A DNA stretch of 64,000 bases from Exiguobacterium sp. AM39-5BH (GCF_003467445.1 NZ_QSGS01000006.1:146784-210783), one strand, 5' to 3'. Shown: positions 10,144-19,611, counted from the stretch's first letter. Numbers and translations: made by a program. Notes: a model not told the origin generated them from the sequence alone.

Positions 10144-11853
10144 TTAACTCATTTTATAGACGCGCCCCTCGAACGGCTTCAAGTGGACGAGTGTCGTCTC
10201 ATCATGCGGCTCGAGCGGCATGTTTTGCAAGACGACATCTTCCGAGCGAAGTTTGAGCTCCGTCGCAAAAATGGCTTCTTTCCCTGTCAAGTTCGTCATG
10301 ACGAGGTATTGCGCGTCACCGAGCGTGCGCGTGTATGCGTAAATCTCAGGGTGTTCCGGCAAGACGATGTCATACGTCCCATAAACGAACGTCTCGTCTT
10401 GCTTACGAAGACGAATCATTTCTTTATAAAAATTGAGAATCGAATCATCGTCTTCGAGCTGGGCGTCGACGTTGATGTCCTTGTAGTTCGGGTTGATGCC
10501 GAACCAAGGCGTCTCGGCGAACGTGAAGCCCGCGTTCGGGGCGTCGCTCCACTGCATCGGCGTGCGCGTATTATCCCGTGACGAGTTCCACGTGATGTCC
10601 ATCATCTCTTCATGGCTCTTGCCGTTTTCGAGACCGATGTAATAGCGGTTACGCGTCGCGATATCGTCGTACTGGTCAATCGAGTCGAACTTCACGTTCG
10701 TCATGCCAATCTCCTGGCCTTGATAGATGAACGGCGTCCCTTGCATGAGGAAATACATCATCGCGATTGATTTTGCGCTCTCTTTCCAATAGTGCTCGTC
10801 ATCGCCCCACGACGATACGGTCCGCGTCTGGTCGTGGTTCTCGACGTAGAGAGCGTTCCAACCGTCTGATTCGAGGCCTTTTTGCCACTTCGTCAAGACG
10901 TTCTTCAAGTGGATGACATCGAGCTTCGACTCGGCGTCTTCGCGCCAAAGACCCATGTGTTCGAATTGGAACACCATATTCATCTTGCCTTCCTTCTCAC
11001 CGACCCAAAGATGGGCATCCTCAGGCGAGACGCCGTTCGCTTCCCCGACCGTCATGATGTCATGTTTGTCGAACGTCTCATCGCGAAGTTCTTCCAAATA
11101 GTCGTGAATGCCGTCGACGTTCATGTGCATCTCAAATGATGGCACGAAGTCGAGGCCCTCCGGGTTCGGTAGATCACCGAACGATGGATGCTTGCGGATG
11201 TGACTGATCGCATCGACACGGAAGCCGTCGATGCCTTTATCGAGCCACCAGTTGATCATGTCATACACCGCTTTACGCATGTCGGCATTCTCCCAGTTGA
11301 GGTCCGGCTGTTTCTTCGAGAAGACATGCAAGAAATATTGCTCCGTCGTCTCATCGAACTCCCAAGCCGAGCCGCCGAAAATCGACTCCCAGTTGTTCGG
11401 TTTCGAGCCGTCCGGCTTGCCGTCGCGCCAAATGTACCAGTCACGCTTCGGATTGTCTGTCGAGCTCTTCGATTCGATGAACCACGGGTGCTCGTCCGAC
11501 GTATGGTTGACAACGAGGTCTAAGAGCAGCTTCATGCCACGCGCATGGACTTCCGTCAACAAACGGTCGAAATCTTCCATCGTCCCGAACTCGTCCATGA
11601 TGTCTTGATAGTCGCTAATATCGTAGCCGTTGTCATCGTTCGGCGATTTGTACATCGGGCAAATCCAGATGACGTCGACGCCAAGGTCTTTCAAGTAGTC
11701 GAGCTTGTCGATAATGCCTTGAATATCGCCAATCCCATCGCCGTTCGCATCGTAGAAGCTGCGCGGATAGATTTGATAAGCGACGGCTTCTTTCCACCAG
11801 TTTCGTTTCAGTGTTTTCGTTTGTATATGTGGGTTACGTTGTAAAAGTTGCAT
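10144..11853 (-). CDS. malL: GH13 alpha-glucosidase / oligo-1,6-glucosidase
   Basis: This 569-residue intracellular enzyme of glycoside hydrolase family 13 (subfamily 31-like) hydrolyses alpha-glucosides such as maltose or isomaltose. The barrel begins WWKEAVAYQIYPRSFYD. The catalytic triad is visible: nucleophile Asp214 in GFRVDAISH, acid/base Glu271 in TVGEANG and Asp341 in VENHDQTR. There is no signal peptide. The residues after the nucleophile do not settle whether alpha-1,4 or alpha-1,6 links are preferred, and the symbol is by family only. A LacI-family-like palindrome lies upstream, consistent with sugar or CcpA control. No transport gene is adjacent. Confidence 0.85.
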   Translation of the reverse strand: MQLLQRNPHIQTKTLKRNWWKEAVAYQIYPRSFYDANGDGIGDIQGIIDKLDYLKDLGVDVIWICPMYKSPNDDNGYDISDYQDIMDEFGTMEDFDRLLTEVHARGMKLLLDLVVNHTSDEHPWFIESKSSTDNPKRDWYIWRDGKPDGSKPNNWESIFGGSAWEFDETTEQYFLHVFSKKQPDLNWENADMRKAVYDMINWWLDKGIDGFRVDAISHIRKHPSFGDLPNPEGLDFVPSFEMHMNVDGIHDYLEELRDETFDKHDIMTVGEANGVSPEDAHLWVGEKEGKMNMVFQFEHMGLWREDAESKLDVIHLKNVLTKWQKGLESDGWNALYVENHDQTRTVSSWGDDEHYWKESAKSIAMMYFLMQGTPFIYQGQEIGMTNVKFDSIDQYDDIATRNRYYIGLENGKSHEEMMDITWNSSRDNTRTPMQWSDAPNAGFTFAETPWFGINPNYKDINVDAQLEDDDSILNFYKEMIRLRKQDETFVYGTYDIVLPEHPEIYAYTRTLGDAQYLVMTNLTGKEAIFATELKLRSEDVVLQNMPLEPHDETTLVHLKPFEGRVYKMS

Positions 11854-11937
11854 GTCTCAATAATACTCCCTTGTCCCTAAACTCACTGCGCATCCTATAT
11901 ACTAATGACAGTGCTGTTGTCTTTATGTCTCATTAGC

Positions 11938-11949
11938 GCAATCGTTTGC
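11938..11949. promoter_or_regulatory. LacI/CcpA-like operator upstream of the alpha-glucosidase
   Basis: GCAATCGTTTGC is a near-perfect 12-bp palindrome with the central CG and flanking GCAA/TTGC typical of LacI-family operators. It lies 85 bp upstream of the start. It departs from the strict cre consensus at several positions, so a local LacI-family regulator is possible. A looser repeat CTAATGA/TCATTAG flanks the same region. Confidence 0.4.
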
Positions 11950-12066
11950 ACGACGCACTACGTCTATCTTATCAAAAATTCGAAAGACATACAAAGAGTG
12001 TTTCAACAGCTTACTCACCGTGTACCCTACACGAATTTGAAATGAAATGAAAGTGAGGCGACTTAC

Positions 12067-12531
12067 ATGATCCGTTTGGCCACACAGGCCGATCTCTCGG
12101 CAATCGATCAACTGATTTTAACGAAAGCGCAATCGTTTCGGGCCGCTGGAAAAACGCAATGGCAAAAATATTTAGAGCCGAGTCGGACCGATTTTGTGAC
12201 CCATGACGTCACGAACGGAACCGTCTATGTATACGAAGCGAACGGAAACATCGCCGGGTCGGTCAGCTTGATCCCGCCGACGTCTTGGGACGAGAACTTG
12301 TGGGACGATCCTGACGCGGCCGTCTATTTACATCGCCTCGTCGTCGATGACCGGATGAAAGGCCGACAAGTCGGTGAACAGTTGATGCGTTATGCGCTTG
12401 CAGCGACGTCGAATCGCATCCGTCTCGACTGCGTCGCCACGAATCACTTCTTGAACGCCTATTATCCTCGCTTCGGCTTCAATTATGTCGGCGAACGAGA
12501 TGGATTCTCTTTGTTCGAAAAAGAGGCTTGA
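12067..12531 (+). CDS. GNAT-family N-acetyltransferase
   Basis: This 154-residue single-domain acetyltransferase has a GNAT core: VYVYEANGNIAGSVSLIP (beta strands 2-4), then YLHRLVVDDRMKGRQVGEQL (acetyl-CoA motif A) and RLDCVATNHFLNAYYPRFGF (motif B). The substrate is unknown. It starts at an ATG 7 nt after GTGAGG. Its stop codon overlaps the -35 of the promoter of the MerR gene that follows, so it may lie under, or supply transcription to, the same drug-responsive region. Confidence 0.85.
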   Translation: MIRLATQADLSAIDQLILTKAQSFRAAGKTQWQKYLEPSRTDFVTHDVTNGTVYVYEANGNIAGSVSLIPPTSWDENLWDDPDAAVYLHRLVVDDRMKGRQVGEQLMRYALAATSNRIRLDCVATNHFLNAYYPRFGFNYVGERDGFSLFEKEA

Positions 12532-12558
12532 CCTTGACGCGACGTCAACGTGTACGCT
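12528..12558 (+). promoter_or_regulatory. MerR-type promoter with 19-bp spacer and operator dyad
   Basis: A -35 TTGACC (12528-12533) and a -10 TACGCT (12553-12558) are 19 bp apart, the overlong spacing typical of MerR-activated promoters. The spacer holds a perfect dyad TTGACGCGACGTCAA (12534-12548). The MerR gene starts 20 bp downstream, so autoregulation is likely. Confidence 0.75.
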
Positions 12559-12578
12559 GACTTCAAGGAGGTGAGGAC

Positions 12579-13343
12579 ATGTACACGATTCAACAACTCG
12601 CGACGCTCTCTGGCACGACCACACGGACGCTACGGCACTATGACGCGATTGGCCTGCTCGTGGCCGAGCGTGACGCCAACGGGTATCGCCGTTACACGTC
12701 ACATGACGCCGAGCGGTTGCAAACAATTTTGTTTTATCGATCGCTCGATTTTCCGCTCGAGACGATTCAAGCGTTACTCGCCGCCGAACCGTTCGACCGG
12801 ACCCGTGCCCTTGAAGAACAAGTGATCGCCTTGCGCGCGAAAGCCGCCTATTTTGCGACACTCGCCGAGACGGCGGAATCGACGCTCACCTCACTGAGAG
12901 GAGGAATTCCAATGGAAGACAAATCGTTGTTCAAGGGATTATCGTTTGACGAACTGAAAGCCCATGAGGCGAAGCACGAGGCGGAGACAGAAGAACGTTG
13001 GGGCGAGAGTGAGGCGTACAAGACGTCACGTGCGCGCGCCGACAAGCGATCGAAAGAAGACTGGGAAGCGCTCAGTCAACAGCAAGTCGATCTCGTCAAA
13101 CCACTCGTCGACTTGTTCACGTCCCGTGTCCCGGTCGAAGACCCGCGTGTCCAAGCGGCCGTCCGGGCGAACCACCTGTTCATCAACGACCAGTTTTATG
13201 ACTGCTCGCTCGACATGTTCAGCGGACTCGGTCAGATGTACGTCACGGACGAGCGTTTCACCGCGTTCTATGACAAGTACGCGCCAGGACTGGCCGTCTA
13301 TTATAATGACGCTATCCAACACTATTGCATCACCCAAAGCTAA
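12579..13343 (+). CDS. MerR-family regulator with TipAS ligand domain
   Basis: The 254-residue product has an N-terminal winged-helix MerR domain (YTIQQLATLSGTTTRTLRHYD, residues 2-70), a helical linker, and a C-terminal TipAS domain (about 130-254, with WGESEAYKTSR and FINDQFYDCSLDMFSGLGQMYV). TipAS domains bind thiopeptide and other drugs, as in TipA of Streptomyces and Mta of B. subtilis. Mta activates multidrug pumps and its own gene. GAGGTGAGG supports the start. No pump is adjacent; the MATE gene at 56.7 kb is a distant candidate target. Confidence 0.9.
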   Translation: MYTIQQLATLSGTTTRTLRHYDAIGLLVAERDANGYRRYTSHDAERLQTILFYRSLDFPLETIQALLAAEPFDRTRALEEQVIALRAKAAYFATLAETAESTLTSLRGGIPMEDKSLFKGLSFDELKAHEAKHEAETEERWGESEAYKTSRARADKRSKEDWEALSQQQVDLVKPLVDLFTSRVPVEDPRVQAAVRANHLFINDQFYDCSLDMFSGLGQMYVTDERFTAFYDKYAPGLAVYYNDAIQHYCITQS

Positions 13344-13372
13344 ACGGCCAAAGCATCGCGCTTTGGCCGTTA
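13344..13372. terminator. Convergent terminator (MerR gene / formyltransferase)
   Basis: Stem ACGGCCAAAG/CTTTGGCCGT (13344-13370) lies between two convergent genes, with TATTTT on the plus side. It starts right after the MerR gene's stop codon, and its last base overlaps the stop codon of the minus-strand formyltransferase gene. Confidence 0.7.
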
Positions 13373-14022
13373 TTTTGCCGTTCGACGGTCATACACATCT
13401 TCCTTTAGCAATAACTCGATTTGACGTCTCAAGAGCGGGAGCGCCGTCGTGAGCTGCAAGTACGGATACGTGGCAAAATTATCCGTCCCGCCGATGTAGA
13501 GCACGGCCCGGTCGACCACAGACCAGCCCCGCTCGGTCCACTGTTCGATTCGTGCCTCACAGACGTCCGGTTTGGCCCGGAACGCCCAGTACGCCTCAAT
13601 CTGTCCTTCAGCGATCGTCGGTTTGATCGTCAACACCGGACAGTCGAATCGGGCGAGGACACTCGGTCGATCGGTCCCGTTTCATGGGTGACGATCAGTT
13701 GTGGATCGAGACGATCGAGCCACATCGTCGTCTTCGTATCGTTCAATGACGTGACGCGTAGGATGTGGTGGAACGGGATCGGCTCATCATTCAACGGATA
13801 GCGGCGCTTGAGCTCCTGAATCCGTGCCCGGCTTGAAAGGCGCATGACAGGAGACGTCAGTCGGACGTATACATGCGTCATCCAGTGCTTAATGGATTCC
13901 GGGCGATGCTCGCTCGGTCCATCTTCCTGAATCACATGGGTCACCCCTAAGTTGCGAATTGCCTGATAGACGTAGGCAGATGCCCGGTTTTTTCCAATGA
14001 GTAGTACGATTGGTCGGCCCAC
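13370..14022 (-). pseudogene. Formyltransferase-like sugar N-formyltransferase, frameshifted
   Basis: The corrected product is about 217 residues and resembles formyltransferase-domain proteins of polysaccharide loci. These transfer a formyl group from N10-formyl-tetrahydrofolate to an amino sugar. Recognisable parts are DPQLIVTHETGPIDRSVLA in the middle and GGTDNFATYPYLQLTTALPL near the end. The usual HPG motif is not clear and the protein is short, so activity is uncertain. The frame breaks at about 13662; adding one G (ATC GAC CGG AGT GTC) joins both halves. A GTG at 14022 lies 5 nt after GGAGG. It is the last gene of the surface-sugar operon. Confidence 0.65.
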
Positions 14023-14056
14023 TTCGTCCTCCCCCTTTTCTTTCCCCGAACGCCCC

Positions 14057-15057
14057 TCATCCGTGTCGCTCCTGCGTCGAGACGACGGCCGGTCGGCAAC
14101 GGTCCGCCACTTCCTCCATCGATAAACTTTCAAATTGATATGTTTGATGCAACATTTCAAAATGGGCGATGATTTCACCTAACATGGTCATGTTTTCCGA
14201 TAAGTGTTTCCCGAAGTTGTGCGGGTGCCACCAAAGATGGAACACTTCCCCTCGCTTGGCCGCATGCGTCATGCTCCGTTTGATGCGCCGTAATTTGAGG
14301 CGGTCGAGTAAACGGAGCGCCGGCGCGTAAGGTCGGAGGAATCGGCTCGACGGGACGTTATATGGAGACGATTGCCGAATGGCTGCCCACGAGACGGTAT
14401 GGTGCCCCGTCAAATTGACGTAGGCATCCAGCAGACGGAGGGCGCGGCGTCCTAACCCTTCATCGCCTCTCGCATCAGCCCGGTAAATGTAGTGCACTTC
14501 GTTTCCTCGATACACATCGATCCCGACTTCTTGAGCTGCCTTGAAATGCGCCGGGCTCGATTGATTGCGTGGATATACGATGCTTTGAATCGGGATGTCA
14601 TACCGCGCCGCCACGCGCTTTGCCGCCTCAAGATCGGCCTTGAACGCCGCGATGCTCACACCTTCCTCGAGACAAGAGAGATGACAATACGTATGAGTTC
14701 CGATCGTCTGGCCAGGTGTGGCGATGATTTGATCAACGAGCGATTTTCCGAAATGATACGGATCGGACGTCTCGTCTATCCCGACGTGCCGCACCCAGTT
14801 GTAGGAGGAATATTCGGGATGACGGTACGTGGCTGAATCGTCGGCAAGTCTTTCAAAAGTTCCGCTTTTGTCTCATAAAACAGGAAGCCGACGGTCGCCC
14901 ACGTCACATGAATCTGATGCACGGCGAACATGTCGAGCAGACTCGGTACGACTTGCCGTACCCCGAGTAGATTCTCGCCATACGCCTCGATTGTTGTGCC
15001 GTCAAACGTACCCCAGTTCAATTCAAAATCTAACGAGATGACAAATGCTCCGTTCAT
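14057..15057 (-). pseudogene. Polysaccharide deacetylase (NodB-like), frameshifted
   Basis: The corrected product is about 333 residues with a NodB-homology fold. It would remove N-acetyl groups from a polysaccharide or glycan intermediate. Metal-site elements are visible as FVISLDFELNWGTFD near the N-terminus and GTHTYCHLSCLEEG (H-x3-H motif). There is no signal peptide, so it may act on a cytoplasmic intermediate or be carried by a complex. The frame breaks at about 14831: one A is missing, and CCA ACG TAC CGT CAT gives PTYRHPEYSSYNW. The start at 15057 follows GGAGGAGG by 7 nt. It sits between the repeat-protein gene and the formyltransferase. Confidence 0.8.
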
Positions 15058-15076
15058 CGGGGTTCCTCCTCCATGT

Positions 15077-15661
15077 TCACTTCTTTCCATCACACGACTC
15101 ACGGAGCTCCAATTCGGCGAGTGCCCGTTTCCAGGAGCCGTACCGCCTCGAGATTTTGGCGACGCTCGGTCGTTTATGTTGTTTGGCCCATTTTTGATAG
15201 GAGACAGCATTAAACGGGACCACGACGCGGCTCGCTTCAAGTAATGACTGAACGATTTCTGCTTTTTCACGTTCTGGCTGGACAGTAAAATGGAGTTCTT
15301 CTAAACGCTCGACTGTTTTCACGGCCAGACTCCAAGACCCGAAATGGGAAATAATATCACCTAAAGAAGGGGCGACTTGACCGCTGGCCCATTGTTGGTA
15401 ATGGGTGCTCGTCAACTTTCCTTCCTGTTCAAGCGCGAGCCGTAGCGCTGCAACGAGTTCTTGCTGAGTATAATGCCTACGGGATTCGATTAGCCCGGCC
15501 GCCTTTAATGCACCGGTCCACGATCCGTAAAAATTGAGCACGTCGATAAATGTCGGGACGTCTCGGTCTCGGCTCCAAAGCTGATATTGTTTAACAGTGA
15601 GGGTCGGAGTCAGAGATGCAGCGGCTCGAAGCGCTTGAATGATCTCTGCTTCCCGATTCAT
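15077..15661 (-). CDS. Homing-endonuclease-associated repeat protein (three repeats, no nuclease)
   Basis: The 194-residue product consists of three tandem units of about 60 residues with consensus I-x2-AL ... LT-x3-Y-x2-W ... PS-x3-I ... FGSW-x2-A (about residues 4-57, 68-121 and 130-185). This pattern matches the repeat found attached to HNH homing endonucleases, where it is thought to bind DNA. No HNH, GIY-YIG or LAGLIDADG catalytic motif is present, so I infer a DNA-binding or regulatory protein. It is an internal gene of the surface-sugar operon, 12 nt after the DegT gene and 19 nt before the deacetylase. A four-repeat relative is divergent from the operon at 20031. Confidence 0.75.
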   Translation of the reverse strand: MNREAEIIQALRAAASLTPTLTVKQYQLWSRDRDVPTFIDVLNFYGSWTGALKAAGLIESRRHYTQQELVAALRLALEQEGKLTSTHYQQWASGQVAPSLGDIISHFGSWSLAVKTVERLEELHFTVQPEREKAEIVQSLLEASRVVVPFNAVSYQKWAKQHKRPSVAKISRRYGSWKRALAELELRESCDGKK

Positions 15662-15673
15662 CGTTCGTCCTCC

Positions 15674-16815
15674 TCAGACACTTTGTTCTGCGACGATTGA
15701 GCGTGTATCGAGTACGGTTTGGATGACTTGCTGTTGTTCTACAAGTGTTAAATCAGAACCGGACGGAAGGCAGATACCATTTTTGAATAGGCGACGACTA
15801 ACGTCCTCTCCGTCGACTGTCACGTATTCCGCATCTCGATAAACGGGTTGTAAGTGCATCGGTTTCCAGACAGGACGTGACTCGATTCCGGCTGTGGCAA
15901 GCCGCTGCATCAACGTGTCACGATGCAACTCGGTCTGGTCCAACTGCATGGCGGTGAGCCAACGGTTTGCCCGCGAATAGGGGACTTCTCGCTGATACGT
16001 CGTCCCCAGTTGTCGGAACATGCGCTCGTAGCGGGCGAAAACGCGACGTCTAGCTTGTACGCGCTGTTCAATCACTTCAAGCTGTCCTCGGCCAATTCCA
16101 GCTGAGACATTGCTCAGCCGATAATTGTAGCCAACTTGATCGTGCTCATAATGCGGTGCGTCTTCCCGGGCTTGCGTGGCCAATTTAAGCGCCAGTTGTT
16201 TCGTCTCTTCATTCGGCATCATGAGCATCCCGCCACCTGAGGTCGTGATAATTTTATTGCCGTTGAACGAATAGAAGCCGATGTCACCGATCGTACCTGT
16301 CATCTGTCCGTGCCATGTCGAGCCGAGCGATTCGGCCGCATCTTCAATCAAGGGGACACCGAACTCGCGGCAAATGTGACGAATCTCGCCAATCTTCGCG
16401 ACGACGCCGTAGAGATGCACGACGATGACCGCTTTCGGGAGTTTTCCTTTCGTCGCCGCTTGGACGAACGCTTTTCGGAGCGCATCTGGAGACATGTTCC
16501 ATGTGGCCGTTTCCGAATCGATTAAAACCGGAATCGCCCCGACGTATCGAATTGGATTGACCGACGCCACGAACGTGAGTGATTGGCAGAACACTGTGTC
16601 CCCTGTTCCAATATCGAGCGTAAGTAATGCCAATGGAGGGCAGCCGTTCCTGAGCTTGTTGCCAAGGCATAAGGGTGGTCCGCATAAGCGGCGACTTCCG
16701 CTTCAAACGCATTGACGTTCGGACCGAGCGGGGCAATCCAGTTGCTTTCGAACGCCTCCTCGATATAAGCCATCTCGCGACCGGACATGTGGGGTTTTGA
16801 TAGTAGGATGTTCAT
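15674..16815 (-). pseudogene. DegT/DnrJ/EryC1 sugar aminotransferase, frameshifted
   Basis: The corrected product is about 380 residues, a PLP enzyme that aminates 4-keto sugar nucleotides, similar to PglE/EpsN (C4 amination of UDP-4-keto-6-deoxy-GlcNAc). The start MNILLSKPHMSGREMAYI resembles EpsN. The PLP lysine lies in SFNGNKIITTSGGGM and the phosphate-binding region in TSSGTAALH. The frame breaks at about 16633: one T is missing, and CAT TTG GCA TTA restores GTAALHLALLTLDIG. Its start overlaps the stop of the epimerase-like gene by 4 nt. With the EpsC-type dehydratase at 17692 it forms a short pathway to a 4-amino-4,6-dideoxy sugar. Confidence 0.85.
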
Positions 16816-17663
16816 TTGATGCCCTCCTTCATCATCGTTTTATACGAGATATACCAGTCGATGACTTGCTCGAGTCCTTCAAACAGCGACGTACTCGGGT
16901 TGAAACCGATGAGTGTATCAAGGGTCGGAACGTTTGACTGACGGAGCACCGATTCTCGGATCGGCAACGACGTCTTCGCCGACTTGTTGAGGATATGACC
17001 GATGTCGGACAATAACGTTTGGACGTTCACGTAGTCGGAGGCCGGAATTTGAAAGTATCCGATGGGTGACACTCCTGTTTGAATCAAACGCAGTAAGCGA
17101 ACGACCGACTCCACGACATCGTCAATATAGGAGACGTTGATGATGTCCGTCGCGTAATAACCTGAGAGTCGAACCCCTCGGTCAACGGCGCTGATTGCTT
17201 TTGATACTAACGTCGAGGCATCGTCCCAAGGCCCGAAGACGTCTTCGGTATACAAATGGATGACCCGGCGTTCGTCGTCCTCATTTTTTATAGGTAAGTC
17301 GAACGTGATACACGATTCTACCGGAACTCGCTTCGTTTGCATGGTGACATAACGTTTTAATAATTCGTAGCGTTCAAGAGGATCGTCTCCGACGCGAAGT
17401 CGACGGTTCGAACATAAAACCACATGTTTCGGTTCATATGCGCTCATAACGCTGCGCATGACTTGTTTATTCGCGAGCGTCGAGCGAATCAAATGAAACT
17501 GCGGATGTGTCAGAACGTAAAGACGTTGTTTGGCGATTCTCGTCTTGTAGCGCCCCTCGTCGTCAATTCCGACGACTTCAAATCCTTCTTGCAACAGCCG
17601 GCGGGCCAAATGAAATCCTTGAAAACTGGCTACCCCGACGATCAGCACCGTTTGATCAACCAT
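16812..17663 (-). CDS. Degenerate NAD-dependent epimerase/dehydratase family protein
   Basis: This 283-residue protein aligns by eye with UDP-glucuronate 4-epimerase-like short-chain dehydrogenases. It has an N-terminal Rossmann start (VLIVGVASFQGFHLARRL), VFGPWDDAS, then YIDDVVESVVRLL and FNPSTSLFEGLEQVIDWYISY. It is about 50 residues short. The segment that should hold the Ser/Thr and the YxxxK catalytic pair is missing, and the second Gly of the GxxGxxG motif is Ser. It may bind a nucleotide sugar without catalysis, or be decaying. The frame is open and it is coupled to its neighbours (28 nt after the dehydratase, 4-nt overlap with the aminotransferase). Confidence 0.75.
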   Translation of the reverse strand: MVDQTVLIVGVASFQGFHLARRLLQEGFEVVGIDDEGRYKTRIAKQRLYVLTHPQFHLIRSTLANKQVMRSVMSAYEPKHVVLCSNRRLRVGDDPLERYELLKRYVTMQTKRVPVESCITFDLPIKNEDDERRVIHLYTEDVFGPWDDASTLVSKAISAVDRGVRLSGYYATDIINVSYIDDVVESVVRLLRLIQTGVSPIGYFQIPASDYVNVQTLLSDIGHILNKSAKTSLPIRESVLRQSNVPTLDTLIGFNPSTSLFEGLEQVIDWYISYKTMMKEGIK

Positions 17664-17691
17664 CGTTCTCTCCTCCTACTCGTTTTGACGA

Positions 17692-19611
17692 TCAGTTTCC
17701 ATCAGCGAGACGCGTCCCCGCGACATAGGGCCGCATCCGTTTCACCCCGTGTGTGAACAGCCGTTCGACGTCTCGATCGAGGTCTTCGCTGTTGGCGATG
17801 AACAGCAACAGATACATCAACGCGTCACGGTCATCACGGAACGTTTCAATCAAATGCAAGACAGAGGAGACGGTCTTGAACGACCGGGTCCGACCGACGA
17901 AGATTTTTGGGAAGACGTTCGCTTCCGGACCGAGCTCACTTTCGGCCAACAGTTCTTCATACAACTTCTCACCAGGACGAATCCCAGTGACCTCGATTCC
18001 AATCTGATCGGTCGTGAATCCGCTCAACTCGATCATCTTTTTCGCCAAATCGATGATTTTGACCGGGTCACCCATATCGAGCACGAACACTTCACCACCT
18101 CGCGCTAAGACGCTCGCTTGAATGACGAGACGACTCGCTTCCGGGATGGTCATGAAGTAACGGGTCATCTCGGGATCGGTGACGGTGACCGGACCTCCGC
18201 GTAGAATTTGTTCTTTAAACAGCGGGACGACCGAGCCACGACTGCCGAGGACGTTTCCGAAGCGGACGACCGCAAAAATCGTATCACTGGAACGAGCTTT
18301 CTCTTGGACGACCATTTCGGCGATTCGTTTCGTCGAACCCATCACGTTCGTCGGATTGACCGCCTTGTCCGTCGAAATCATGATGAAGCGATTCACTTTG
18401 TGACGGGCCGCGACGTCGACCATATGTTTCGTCCCGTAAATGTTGTTTTTGACGGCTTCGAGCGGATTGTCTTCCATGAGCGGAACGTGTTTGTGGGCGG
18501 CGGCGTGATAGACGATGTCCGGTTTATACATCCGGAACACTTCTTCAAGCCGGGCCTCATCCTGCACATCACCGATGACGGGATAAAGCACCGTGTCCGT
18601 CCCGAATTCGCGCAGCTCTCGTTCAATCAAGTAAATGCTGTTCTCGCCGTGACCGAGGAGAATCATTTCAGCCGGGGCAAATTTGATGAGCTGACGGCAC
18701 AGTTCCGAACCGATTGATCCGCCGGCACCCGTGACGAGTACCGTCGCTCCTTCCACATGACTAGAAATTCCAGATATGTCCAACTGGACCGGTTCTCGGC
18801 CTAGCAAGTCTTCGATTTTCACTTGGCGGATTTCACTGATGGAGACCTTCCCGGTCGCGAGCTCCGAGATCATCGGTAACGCATGGGACTCAGCACCCGT
18901 CTTCTCAATTCGTTTGAGCAAGGCAAGGCGTCGCGCATAGGACAGGCTTGGGATGGCCAAAATCACGACTTCAATCCCGTGCTCTTGGATGATGCGCTCT
19001 AAATCGTCCGTCACCCCGAGCACTGGAACACCGTGCACGTAAAGCGACTGTAGGTGTGGGTTGTCATCGAGTAGACCGACTACGCAGAGGACGGTCGTCC
19101 GATGTTCTTTCAACTCACGGACAATCAACTGGCCCGAATCACCGGCCCCGATGATGAGTGCTTTTCGTCCTGGGTGATTGGAGTGCGGTTTGAACACATC
19201 GAATACGTGGTTGCGGGCCAAGAATCGCGTGAACAAAATCAAGTTAAAGGCGAGCAACCCTTGGACGGCGATGATCATGCCGAGCCCTGCGCCGAAGTGG
19301 AACTGGTTGTAGGCGTACAACACCAAGTCACTGCTCAGTAAGGCGATGGCGACTTGTTTCATCTCATGGACCGAGGCGTAACGCCAGTCGATACGATGGA
19401 TTTTCAACACCGTCCCGACGAGACTGAAGCTGATGATTTTGATGGCGACCATCATCAACATTTCGCTCGATTCGAGCGCTGCGTACGACGTAATCGTCGA
19501 GAACAGCAATTCAAACGTCGCATAGAGCACAAATGAGACAATCAAGATGTCGAGACATAAAAACAACAAATTCCGTTGATTCTTTCGATACACGTTCACG
19601 AGTGTTGGCAT
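17692..19611 (-). CDS. epsC: EpsC/CapD-like UDP-GlcNAc 4,6-dehydratase, membrane-bound
   Basis: The 639-residue product has four N-terminal membrane helices (about 10-140), a first Rossmann segment (LIIGAGDSGQLIVREL, about 170) and a catalytic dehydratase domain starting VTGAGGSIGSELCRQL. The active-site pattern is STDKAVNPTNVMGSTKR, with Met in place of the usual Tyr, as in PglF/WbpM enzymes that convert UDP-GlcNAc to UDP-4-keto-6-deoxy-GlcNAc. The ATG at 19611 is preceded by GGAGGTG; a longer frame from 19671 lacks such a site. It is the first gene of the operon running down to 13370. The symbol follows B. subtilis EpsC. Confidence 0.88.
   Translation of the reverse strand: MPTLVNVYRKNQRNLLFLCLDILIVSFVLYATFELLFSTITSYAALESSEMLMMVAIKIISFSLVGTVLKIHRIDWRYASVHEMKQVAIALLSSDLVLYAYNQFHFGAGLGMIIAVQGLLAFNLILFTRFLARNHVFDVFKPHSNHPGRKALIIGAGDSGQLIVRELKEHRTTVLCVVGLLDDNPHLQSLYVHGVPVLGVTDDLERIIQEHGIEVVILAIPSLSYARRLALLKRIEKTGAESHALPMISELATGKVSISEIRQVKIEDLLGREPVQLDISGISSHVEGATVLVTGAGGSIGSELCRQLIKFAPAEMILLGHGENSIYLIERELREFGTDTVLYPVIGDVQDEARLEEVFRMYKPDIVYHAAAHKHVPLMEDNPLEAVKNNIYGTKHMVDVAARHKVNRFIMISTDKAVNPTNVMGSTKRIAEMVVQEKARSSDTIFAVVRFGNVLGSRGSVVPLFKEQILRGGPVTVTDPEMTRYFMTIPEASRLVIQASVLARGGEVFVLDMGDPVKIIDLAKKMIELSGFTTDQIGIEVTGIRPGEKLYEELLAESELGPEANVFPKIFVGRTRSFKTVSSVLHLIETFRDDRDALMYLLLFIANSEDLDRDVERLFTHGVKRMRPYVAGTRLADGN

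Noticed and set aside
13630..14178. Upstream extension of the formyltransferase frame to 14178
   Set aside because: Residues before the GTG at 14022 are antisense-like to the deacetylase end and lack homology. GGAGG precedes the GTG.
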